A stretch of 7,144 bases of DNA from an uncultured Bacillaceae bacterium (GTDB lineage: Bacteria > Bacillota > Bacilli > Bacillales > Pradoshiaceae): the NCBI GenBank assembly GCA_904501845.1, contig CAJGCH010000152.1, positions 1 through 7,144 on the forward strand, given 5' to 3'. The notes below the pieces were generated by a model, which worked only from the letters and a program-made list of their open reading frames with translations, made no database searches and was not told the origin of the DNA. Shown here piece after piece: positions 1 through 5,821 of the stretch (the stretch's first letter is position 1; each line of letters opens with the position of its first letter). The translations under genes and the position numbers were made by a program.

Positions 1-606
1 GATAATCGGGCCCGCAGTATACAAATCCCGATAAGAGGCGGTTCCTAAGCTGCCCATTAGCCAGTAGGTAATGGCCGGCAATTTCTCCTCGGGATCTGCT
101 ACGAACTTCGTTAATGAAATAAGGGCGTTAAATAATGAGCTTGTCACAACGCCACAAAGGACAAGGATGAAGATTGGCAAGTTCTTTCGCACTCCTCCAA
201 TGACATAGGTGAAGCCAATTGCCGCCAAGCCGAAGATAAGTGCGAAGCCTTGTGTCACATAGCCATTGCCGAATAAAAGAATGCCGATAGAGGCTCCGAA
301 TCCGGCGCCTGCAGCCACTCCTAAAATATCGGCACTGACTAGCGGGTTAGCGAACATTCCCTGAAAAGATGCACCTGAGATGGAAAGCCCGGCACCAATG
401 AGCAGAGCAAGAATGATTCTGGGCAAGCGTACGGTCATCACGACGTTGTATTCCATTTGTGTCCATGTCTCTTCAATCGGGAGGATATGAGAGGAAAGAA
501 TTTTGACAACCGTAATAAAATCAACCTCAAAGCGCCCCATTCCCAAGGAGGCTATAGCAATGGTGAGTGGCAGTATCCAAAGAGCGAGCGTTTTCCAGAT
601 TTTCAT
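1..606 (-). CDS. FecCD-family ABC transporter permease, C-terminus outside window
   Basis: Membrane permease of an iron-chelate/cobalamin-type (BtuC/FecCD) importer. The first 202 residues are present and the frame stays open to the left edge; family members are usually about 330 residues, so roughly the last third is missing. Residues 3-21 form a first hydrophobic helix. The family signature follows: RLPRIILALLIGAG at 60-73, SGASFQGMFANPLVSADILG at 77-96, then glycine-rich AAGAGFGAS, and YWLMGSLG at 181-188. It would pair with itself or a second permease and with an ATPase lying beyond the left edge. The ATG at 606 lies 13 bp after the substrate-binding gene, preceded by a GGTAAGGGG ribosome site that overlaps that gene's stop. 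It is the fourth gene of the Fur-controlled leftward operon. The family is certain; the exact substrate (siderophore, haem or other chelate) cannot be told from the permease. Confidence 0.93.
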   Translation of the reverse strand, partial: MKIWKTLALWILPLTIAIASLGMGRFEVDFITVVKILSSHILPIEETWTQMEYNVVMTVRLPRIILALLIGAGLSISGASFQGMFANPLVSADILGVAAGAGFGASIGILLFGNGYVTQGFALIFGLAAIGFTYVIGGVRKNLPIFILVLCGVVTSSLFNALISLTKFVADPEEKLPAITYWLMGSLGTASYRDLYTAGPII

Positions 607-619
607 TTACATAATCCCC

Positions 620-1762
620 TTACCAGTTTGCAGCGTCAGATGATGGGTTCAAGATAGAGTGAATGTCCTCATCTGTCAGGTCATAGTCATAGAAGTCTTT
701 ATAGTACGTGCGAATTTCTTCATTCATGTCATAGGTAAATAAGTCAGGCTGGTTATGCTGAGCGAGCCATTTTAACATTAACGGCGCGTCACCACTTGGC
801 GGGAACCAGCGATAGATACCTAGAGGAATCTTATAAACTTGTTTATTTTTGACCGCATCTACCTCACTCCAGTCTTGTCCTGGGATGGTATTGTTATAGA
901 GGTCTTCAGGCTGGATTGGTGTGAAGTTGGTTAAGTAGATGACTTCAGGATTCCATGAATAGATTTGCTCCATGTTCACGTCCTTGCGTCCTTGTACATC
1001 CTCTTCAGCCACGTCGTTGGCACCGGTTGCATTCAGCCATTGATTGCCGAAGAACCCTTTTCCGCTAACGGTGATGGCTTGGTCGGATAATTGATAAATC
1101 ATAAGAGCGTCAGGCTTTTGTTCGGTCGTTAGGTCTTTGATATTTGCCTTGATTTCGTCTTGAACCTTTTCACCTTCTTCTAGGAAGCGGTCAGCCCGTT
1201 CAGTTGTGTTTGCAATCTGTCCTGTTAGTTCTAGCCAGCTGTTAAAGGTGGCGAGCGGCTCAGCTGCAGCAGCATCAATGGCCTTTATGCCAACAGTTGT
1301 GATGCCTGCCGCACGAGCTTGTTCAATCGTTTTTTCATTGGTCGATAGCTCGAAATAGACATCTGCATTTAGCTTCATTAGTTCTTCAATATTCGTTTCA
1401 CCATTTTTCACGAAATCGGTTGATGCATTTAGCACATCCGGAGAAAGCTTAGCAAGCATGGAATTCTCGGCTGCATTATAGGAGTTGGGGTGCATGGCGA
1501 CAATTTCCTTTGTTGAGTTCGTTGCCACATACCATGTATGGAAGTAAGGTAAGATTCCCCCTGAGACGATGGAATCAACTTGGCCAGGGATGGTCACCTC
1601 TGTGCCTGCCTGGTCCATCACGATTTTCTCTTCAGCAGTTGTTTGGACCTCGCCGCCATTCGTTGCTGAACTAGTGTTATTTGCTCCTTCATCATTGGAG
1701 CATGCTGCTAGCGTCACAGCGGAAAGCGCAATAGCAGCCATGAATGTTTTATTTATGTACAT
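620..1762 (-). CDS. Iron-chelate-type ABC transporter substrate-binding lipoprotein
   Basis: Extracellular receptor of the importer, of the Peripla_BP_2/TroA-like (COG0614) fold. The 380-residue protein starts with a short signal peptide (K5, then hydrophobic 7-20) and a lipobox LAAC with the lipidated Cys at 21, followed by a Ser/Asn/Gly/Thr-rich linker to about 45. Family landmarks are DQAGTEVTIPG (50-60), NIEELMKLNADVYF (124-137), QWLNATGAND (241-250), WNPEVIYL (270-277) and WSEVDAVKNKQVYKIP (298-313). RWFPPSGDAPLMLKWLA (318-334) resembles the C-terminal motif of MolA-like receptors as I remember them. The ATG at 1762 follows a GAGGGAGAG ribosome site and overlaps the preceding gene by 14 bp, suggesting translational coupling. 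The Fur box upstream points to ferric-chelate uptake. The ligand is unknown; haem, a siderophore or, less likely, molybdate are alternatives. Confidence 0.9.
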   Translation of the reverse strand: MYINKTFMAAIALSAVTLAACSNDEGANNTSSATNGGEVQTTAEEKIVMDQAGTEVTIPGQVDSIVSGGILPYFHTWYVATNSTKEIVAMHPNSYNAAENSMLAKLSPDVLNASTDFVKNGETNIEELMKLNADVYFELSTNEKTIEQARAAGITTVGIKAIDAAAAEPLATFNSWLELTGQIANTTERADRFLEEGEKVQDEIKANIKDLTTEQKPDALMIYQLSDQAITVSGKGFFGNQWLNATGANDVAEEDVQGRKDVNMEQIYSWNPEVIYLTNFTPIQPEDLYNNTIPGQDWSEVDAVKNKQVYKIPLGIYRWFPPSGDAPLMLKWLAQHNQPDLFTYDMNEEIRTYYKDFYDYDLTDEDIHSILNPSSDAANW

Positions 1763-2366
1763 CTGTATCTCTCCCTCTTAACCAGTTCGTTAATCCGTGT
1801 AGAAACGGTTTTGTTTGATCGATGAATCCAAGACCGATGTGAAAGATTGGATCCAGGCTTGTTACAATCAGCTCTCCCTTAAAGCTAACGCGGTCAATAT
1901 AGAAAATGGAACGGCCCTCATCATTATCCACTAAGGAAAGGGCACCCTCTGGGGGCTGGAATGTTCCGTGATAATGCCATTTCATATCCTTGAGAGTCAC
2001 ATACTCGTATAAGGTATGCATTTGATTGCGCTCCACTAACGGCAAGTCGCCTTGTGGCTTGACCCACCAGCTGAAATTAACGTCGGATTCCTTCCAGTCG
2101 ATGGTAGGGAACCAATGGTCGAGCACTTCACCGAAGATAAGTAAACGTTTTCCTTCATTGGCGAAGCGAATCAGTTTTCCTTGATTCCGCTTGAGGTGCG
2201 GAATGCTGAGGCGCTCTGTCACGATGAGAGTATCGTAGGCAGAAAGGGACGTCTCTGCTAAGTCTTGAATATGGATGATGTCATCGTATAGATTCTGGTA
2301 TTCTTCCATCTCGAAGAACCGATTATGAAAGCTGCAGCCGTTTGTTAAGATGGCGATTTTAGTCAT
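1749..2366 (-). CDS. Protein C: ThuA/GATase1-like protein of unknown function, paralogue of protein D
   Basis: A 205-residue, apparently cytoplasmic protein with no signal peptide or membrane segment. Alternating short strands (KIAILTNG 3-10, DTLIVTE 45-51, KRLLIFGE 73-80) suggest a flavodoxin-like class-I glutamine-amidotransferase/ThuA fold. The expected Gly-x-Cys-x-Gly nucleophile elbow is absent: the position reads IFGEV. Features shared with protein D (3834-4445) are H14/R16/F18, WFP (86-88), NFSWWVKP (97-104), WHYHG (130-134), YIDRVSFKG (156-164) and DPIFHIG (172-178). H131, H133 and H176 are candidate metal or substrate ligands by inference. The ATG at 2366 overlaps the stop of gene B as ATGA and has AAAGGAG 8 bp upstream. 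The 3' end overlaps the lipoprotein gene by 14 bp, so it is locked into the iron-uptake operon. The biochemical function is not known to me. Confidence 0.8.
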   Translation of the reverse strand: MTKIAILTNGCSFHNRFFEMEEYQNLYDDIIHIQDLAETSLSAYDTLIVTERLSIPHLKRNQGKLIRFANEGKRLLIFGEVLDHWFPTIDWKESDVNFSWWVKPQGDLPLVERNQMHTLYEYVTLKDMKWHYHGTFQPPEGALSLVDNDEGRSIFYIDRVSFKGELIVTSLDPIFHIGLGFIDQTKPFLHGLTNWLRGRDTDVHK

Positions 2367-2986
2367 GCATGCTGCTCCTTTCTTTTATAAGCCTCATCAC
2401 GAATGACATCAATGATTTGGGGTGCTAAGAGTTTCGCACTCGATGTTTCATCACGATAGACTTGATATAAATCTGTACCAGACCCTACAATGAGGACGCC
2501 ATTTGTAGAATGGCGGTCAACATATATAATGGGGGCACCGCTTTCATCTTCTACAATGATGGTTGCGCCTTTAGGCACCTCTTTAAAATATCCCCGGGTG
2601 AAAAAGCCCTTCACACCTTGACGGTAGTTCAAATCATAAGGGTCGATACCTGCAAAGATTGGGTAAACAGGCTCAGTCAATCTGATTTCACGTTCCCTTA
2701 TAGGTGTAGGAGATCGATGCCATATTGGCGCATTCGGCAAATAGCTCTTTGACATTTCAGCCAATGAGAAAATGACGCCGCCAGCTTCTAAATAATCCTC
2801 AAATATAAAGCGATGTGACATCATAAATTCTTCATCAACATAATTCGTTATGATCAATCCAACATAAGCAGAAAGATCGGTTTGCGGCAAATCGTACATA
2901 TCAATGAATACAAGCCCGCGATCTCGGTCTGTTTGCCTTAATCGTACAAATTGAATATCTAGCCCAATATAACCGACTAACTCCAT
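2363..2986 (-). CDS. Protein B: ThuA/GATase1-like protein of unknown function, paralogue of protein A
   Basis: First gene of the Fur-controlled leftward operon, 207 residues, no signal peptide or membrane helix. Family marks shared with protein A (3193-3837) are TDLSAYVGLIITNYVDEE (36-53; A has ADLSAFHVLVITDFIDQE), YLPN (82-85), YRQGVKGFFTRGY (121-133) and PIIYVDRHSTNG (152-163). The YVDR-type segment also occurs in proteins C and D, so all four are related. The elbow position, FSLAE (73-77), has no cysteine, so ordinary glutaminase chemistry is unlikely. An in-frame GTG at 2992 would add two residues (MQ), but it lies only 2 bp after the AAAAGGGGA ribosome site. The ATG at 2986 is 8 bp after it and was chosen. 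The stop overlaps gene C as ATGA, suggesting equal production of B and C and perhaps a complex. No function is established. Confidence 0.82.
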   Translation of the reverse strand: MELVGYIGLDIQFVRLRQTDRDRGLVFIDMYDLPQTDLSAYVGLIITNYVDEEFMMSHRFIFEDYLEAGGVIFSLAEMSKSYLPNAPIWHRSPTPIREREIRLTEPVYPIFAGIDPYDLNYRQGVKGFFTRGYFKEVPKGATIIVEDESGAPIIYVDRHSTNGVLIVGSGTDLYQVYRDETSSAKLLAPQIIDVIRDEAYKRKEQHA

Positions 2987-2994
2987 TTGCACAT

Positions 2995-3003
2995 TCCCCT
3001 TTT
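2995..3003 (-). promoter_or_regulatory. Ribosome binding site of gene B that decides its start
   Basis: The minus strand reads AAAAGGGGA. It lies 8 bp before the ATG at 2986 but only 2 bp before the in-frame GTG at 2992, favouring the ATG. Confidence 0.7.
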
Positions 3004-3050
3004 CATAAAGTTGTCACAATCAAATTGTTTTGTATTGTCCATTGCTGTAA

Positions 3051-3080
3051 ACTATAATTGAAAATGATTATCATTGTCAA
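3051..3080 (-). promoter_or_regulatory. Promoter of the leftward operon (sigma-A type)
   Basis: On the minus strand there is a consensus -35 TTGACA (3075-3080), an 18-bp spacer, and a -10 TATAGT (3051-3056, five of six matches). Transcription would start near 3044, giving a leader of about 58 bases to the ATG at 2986. The -35 is one end of the Fur palindrome and the spacer contains most of it, so bound Fur should block RNA polymerase. Positions are read directly; activity is inferred. Confidence 0.7.
3058..3080. promoter_or_regulatory. Fur box, single operator between two divergent operons
   Basis: A 23-bp inverted repeat centred on 3069, with arms TTGAAAATGAT and ATCATTGTCAA matching at 10 of 11 pairs. 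The core 3060-3078 matches the classical 19-bp Fur consensus (GATAATGATTATCATTATC) at 17 of 19 bases. It also reads as two overlapping 7-1-7 half-sites of the Bacillus subtilis Fur type: 3059-3073 (13 of 14 defined bases) and 3065-3079 (12 of 14). PerR and Zur boxes are similar, but the TGA..TCA ends favour Fur. It overlaps both divergent promoters. Confidence 0.88.
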
Positions 3081-3087
3081 ATATAAT
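3058..3087 (+). promoter_or_regulatory. Promoter of the rightward operon (sigma-A type)
   Basis: -35 TTGAAA (3058-3063), an 18-bp spacer, and a perfect -10 TATAAT (3082-3087). Transcription would start near 3094, leaving an unusually AT-rich leader of about 100 bases before the ATG at 3193. I see no riboswitch fold in that leader. The -35 is the left end of the Fur palindrome, mirroring the leftward promoter. Confidence 0.7.
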
Positions 3088-3192
3088 ATATATTATTTAA
3101 CAAAACTTATATAAAAGGAATTATCTAACATTTATTCTATATAGTTAGTAAAAAATAATTATCTTTAAATACCAATAAAAGGGAGAAGTCTT

Positions 3193-3837
3193 ATGACAGA
3201 TATCAAAATTTTAAAGCTAGATGGGGGACATGCCTTCGGAATATCCGGCAGGGCGATGGCAGATGTTAATGAACCGATGGACCATGTTATGAACCTGGAT
3301 CAATATGAGTTGGAGAATGCTGATTTATCTGCATTTCATGTGCTGGTCATAACCGATTTTATCGACCAAGAGTATTTGTTAGAGAAAAAGGACATTATTG
3401 AACAGTTTCTGAATGAAGGCAAAATTGTTGTGGCCTGCACGCATATTTTCCGGCCATGGCTGCCTGGGGTAAATCTATTTATGCCAAAAATGATTAGGAA
3501 TCATTCCGATTATGAGATGCAAGTGGTGAAGGAGGACTCCTTTTTCCATGGTGTAGACATGAAAGAGCTGGCTTATCGGAAAGGAGTTTCCGGTTTCTAT
3601 TCTCGCGGCTATCATCCTTTGACAAATAAGGATGCGGAAGTATTGCTCGCCTTTTTAGACGGCACCCCTATTACGTATATAGACCGTACGACAACGAAGG
3701 GGACAATCGTGGCACATTCAGCCCGAGACCTGCTGACTTATTCTACAGGAGAAAACTCAACACAATTAATCGCTAAGCAGTTTATGGAGTGGCTTGTGGA
3801 AGAAGTAGAACGACTAGGTGGAGGAAAAGACAAATGA
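3193..3837 (+). CDS. Protein A: ThuA/GATase1-like protein of unknown function, paralogue of protein B
   Basis: First gene of the Fur-controlled rightward operon; 214 residues, predicted soluble and cytoplasmic. It aligns with protein B over most of its length: ADLSAFHVLVITDFIDQE (43-60), a helix leading to NEGKIVVACTH (74-84), WLPG (89-92), YRKGVSGFYSRGY (128-140) and PITYIDRTTTKG (159-170). The strand-helix pattern suggests a class-I glutamine-amidotransferase-like or ThuA-like fold. It is the only one of the four with a cysteine (C82) near the expected nucleophile elbow, but the usual surrounding glycines are missing, so catalysis is doubtful. The start ATG follows AAAAGGGAGAAG at a normal distance. 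The stop overlaps the next gene as ATGA, exactly as in the B/C pair. Function unknown; iron-starvation expression is inferred from the Fur box. Confidence 0.82.
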   Translation: MTDIKILKLDGGHAFGISGRAMADVNEPMDHVMNLDQYELENADLSAFHVLVITDFIDQEYLLEKKDIIEQFLNEGKIVVACTHIFRPWLPGVNLFMPKMIRNHSDYEMQVVKEDSFFHGVDMKELAYRKGVSGFYSRGYHPLTNKDAEVLLAFLDGTPITYIDRTTTKGTIVAHSARDLLTYSTGENSTQLIAKQFMEWLVEEVERLGGGKDK

Positions 3838-4445
3838 GAAAAATAGCGGCCTTATATAGCGGTCATGCACCGCATTTTCGTACATTTCATGAACCGAAAA
3901 TCAATCAATACTTGGAGAAAATCATTTATTTGCCACGCTTTCAAGAAAGCGATTTAAATGATATGGATGTGCTCATCGTCCCATCGCAGCTGCATCATCA
4001 ATTATTATTGAATGCGGTGCCAGCTATCCTCCGTTTTGCTGAACGAGGAGGCATTGTCGTGGCATTTGGCCCGCAGCCATGGGAATGGATTCCGAATCAA
4101 GAGTGGGAAATGCGTCCGACAAACTTTTGGTGGTGGCTAGAACCAGGAGCAGACAGTGGATTACGTTTGGTTGCGCCCGAATATCCGTTATTTAGGGATG
4201 GGCATTTAACCATTCAAGCGTGCACATGGCATCAGCATGGAGTGTTTCATTTGAAAGAGGGCATGCAGTCGCTTATTGACATGAAGGATGGCGGCTCTTT
4301 GCTTTATGTCGACAAAGTAAGTACGAACGGAACGTGGATTGTGACAACACTTGATCCTGACTTCCATTTCGGGTCGTACTTCATGCCCGCAACAGAGCAT
4401 TTTCTGGTTGGCTTCTTACCATGGCTGGCTTCAGGTGAAATTTAA
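3834..4445 (+). CDS. Protein D: ThuA/GATase1-like protein of unknown function, paralogue of protein C
   Basis: Second and last gene of the rightward operon; 203 residues, no export signal. It matches protein C along its length: H14/R16/F18, LIVPSQL (47-53), LRFAERGGIVVAFG (66-79), WIP (85-87), NFWWWLEP (97-104), WHQHG (132-136), LLYVDKVSTNG (156-166) and DPDFHFG (174-180). H133, H135 and H178 are shared with C and are plausible metal or substrate ligands by inference. No nucleophile cysteine occurs at the elbow (AFGPQ). The frame is open 45 bp further upstream, but the ATG at 3834 is chosen because GGTGGAGG (3817-3824) sits 9 bp before it and because it gives an ATGA overlap with gene A. A strong terminator follows 17 bp after the stop. 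Function unknown. Confidence 0.82.
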   Translation: MRKIAALYSGHAPHFRTFHEPKINQYLEKIIYLPRFQESDLNDMDVLIVPSQLHHQLLLNAVPAILRFAERGGIVVAFGPQPWEWIPNQEWEMRPTNFWWWLEPGADSGLRLVAPEYPLFRDGHLTIQACTWHQHGVFHLKEGMQSLIDMKDGGSLLYVDKVSTNGTWIVTTLDPDFHFGSYFMPATEHFLVGFLPWLASGEI

Positions 4446-4461
4446 AGGGATAGATCATATG

Positions 4462-4497
4462 AGATGACTCCGGTAATTTGCTGGAGTCATCTTTTTT
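4462..4497 (+). terminator. Intrinsic terminator of the rightward operon
   Basis: A perfect 9-bp stem, GATGACTCC (4463-4471) with GGAGTCATC (4483-4491), extendable by one A-T pair. It has an 11-base loop and is followed by six T residues (4492-4497). It lies 17 bp after gene D and isolates the A-D operon from the hydrolase gene downstream. Confidence 0.9.
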
Positions 4498-4685
4498 AAC
4501 GTTTATTGTCATATCATGCACTTACAGTGAGCCTGGGTAGATATAGATACATACACTTCGGAACTAGATGAAAGGTTAGGATGCTTATAGATTAAGGTGC
4601 ACGGTAAATCCTGTTTCCTGACATATTTGGGCCATATTGAGAAAGGATAATTAATGAACCAGCAATTGGAAGGGAGCGAATTTAT

Positions 4686-5675
4686 ATGTGTACGGCATTA
4701 ACGTTAAGCACGAAAGAGGGTTATCATTTATTCGGCCGAAATATGGATTTGGATGATAACTTTGAACAATCCGTTATCTTGGTGCCTAGAGGCTTTAATT
4801 ATACCAATATAGCGACAGGAGAAGCGGTAAGGACGAACTATGCCATCCTGGGGATGGGAACAATCATGGATAAACATCCAATGTTCGCAGAAGCATTCAA
4901 TGAGAAGGGCTTGGCTTGTGCGGGCTTGAACTTTGAAGGATATGCTGACTGGGAGGAGGATTTGGCAGGAGACAAAATCAATATTGCTCCCTCTGATTTT
5001 ATTTTATGGATTGTAAGCAATTTTGAATCACTTGAACAGCTAAGATCTGTATTAGCAGACGTATGGATTGTGGAGAAATCCTTGAATGAATATACACCGA
5101 TTCCCACGCTGCATTGGATTGTTACGGATAAGGAGGGTGAATGCCTGGTCATTGAGAAAACGGAGGAAGGACTCCGTCTATTTACGAATCAGGTGGGAGT
5201 TCTAACGAATTCGCCCACATTTGACTGGCATGTCACGAATTTATCACGATATTTAGGGCTTAGTACACATCAACCAAAGGAAATAAAATGGGGTGAGGAG
5301 CAGTTAAAGCTATTAGGTGTAGGAGCTGGAGCGCAAGGACTGCCAGGCGATTTCTTATCGACCTCTCGATTTGTGAAAGCAGCTTTTCTTAGGAATAATG
5401 CGGCTCTAGGCAATGATGAACATTCAGGCATTGTGGAATTCTTCCGTATCTTAAACAATGTAGCGATGGTGAGAGGCTCTGTCGTGACGGGGAAGCAGAA
5501 GTATGATATTACCCAATATACTTCCTGCATGTGCTTAGAAAAAGGGATTTATTATTATACGACATATAATAATTTACAGATCAATGCGATAGACATGAAT
5601 AAAGAGGATCTCGATAGCTCGGAATTAAAAGTATTTCCATACCGAGATAAGCTAGCCATCCGCTATGAGAATTGA
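4686..5675 (+). CDS. Choloylglycine hydrolase / penicillin V acylase family Ntn hydrolase
   Basis: Linear-amide C-N hydrolase (CBAH family). The initiator Met is removed to expose Cys2 as the N-terminal nucleophile, and such enzymes split conjugated bile salts, penicillin V or N-acyl homoserine lactones. The 329-residue length is typical. All canonical residues sit at their usual numbers: C2, R18 and D21 (FGRNMDLD), N82 (GLNFEGYADW), N175 (LTNSPTFDW) and R228 (STSRF). An Asn at 82 within GLNFxGYAD is the bile-salt-hydrolase-like state; characterised penicillin V acylases usually carry Tyr there. There is no signal peptide, so it is intracellular, as is usual for Gram-positive members. The ATG at 4686 follows GAAGGGAG. 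The gene stands alone between a terminator and a 146-bp gap. No convincing promoter was found in the 188 bp upstream. The natural substrate is unproven. Confidence 0.93.
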   Translation: MCTALTLSTKEGYHLFGRNMDLDDNFEQSVILVPRGFNYTNIATGEAVRTNYAILGMGTIMDKHPMFAEAFNEKGLACAGLNFEGYADWEEDLAGDKINIAPSDFILWIVSNFESLEQLRSVLADVWIVEKSLNEYTPIPTLHWIVTDKEGECLVIEKTEEGLRLFTNQVGVLTNSPTFDWHVTNLSRYLGLSTHQPKEIKWGEEQLKLLGVGAGAQGLPGDFLSTSRFVKAAFLRNNAALGNDEHSGIVEFFRILNNVAMVRGSVVTGKQKYDITQYTSCMCLEKGIYYYTTYNNLQINAIDMNKEDLDSSELKVFPYRDKLAIRYEN

Positions 5676-5808
5676 TAGGTGAATCGCTTAAAGGATGACA
5701 GACCTCTAGATTTCAACGATGGGATATATTCCATTCCAAATGCATTGGAAAAAGAAACCATTCTCAAATTAAAACGTATAAGTTAGAAGGTAAGCATACT
5801 AGCGGTTT

Positions 5809-5815
5809 GAGGAGG
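5809..5815 (+). promoter_or_regulatory. Ribosome binding site deciding the start of the M23 gene
   Basis: GAGGAGG lies 6 bp before the ATG at 5822. A possible TTG start at 5807 would place this site inside its own first codons, so the TTG is unlikely. Confidence 0.75.
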
Positions 5816-5821
5816 AATGGG

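Noticed and set aside
457..657. 66-residue plus-strand reading frame
   Set aside because: Lies antisense to the permease and lipoprotein genes, with no ribosome site or recognisable protein features.
2987..2992. GTG start at 2992 for gene B
   Set aside because: It would be only 2 bp from the ribosome binding site; the ATG at 2986 has ideal 8-bp spacing.
3125..3148. Weak CTAAC/GTTAG hairpin in the leader of the rightward operon
   Set aside because: A five-pair stem with a 14-base loop in AT-rich DNA; no riboswitch-like structure.
3151..3169. Second Fur-like sequence just upstream of the gene A ribosome site
   Set aside because: Only 13 of 19 matches to the Fur consensus, in a very AT-rich stretch where that is expected by chance; symmetry is poor.
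3789..3833. Upstream extension of gene D adding 15 residues
   Set aside because: A basic, unrelated extension overlapping gene A; the ATG at 3834 has a good ribosome site and aligns with the N-terminus of protein C.
4613..4651. Possible sigma-B or sigma-A promoter upstream of the acylase gene
   Set aside because: GTTT..GGGCCA deviates from sigma-B, and the CTGACA to GATAAT spacing is 22 bp, too long for sigma-A.
4838..5530. Minus-strand reading frames of 104 and 86 residues inside the acylase gene
   Set aside because: Shadows of a well-supported coding region; no family features.
5734..5750. Inverted repeat TTCCAA-ATGCA-TTGGAA between the acylase and M23 genes
   Set aside because: Short stem, AT-rich and not followed by a T-run on the plus strand, so not a terminator; no known operator matches it.
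5807..5821. TTG start at 5807 for the M23 gene
   Set aside because: The Shine-Dalgarno GAGGAGG lies within these codons and properly serves the ATG at 5822.
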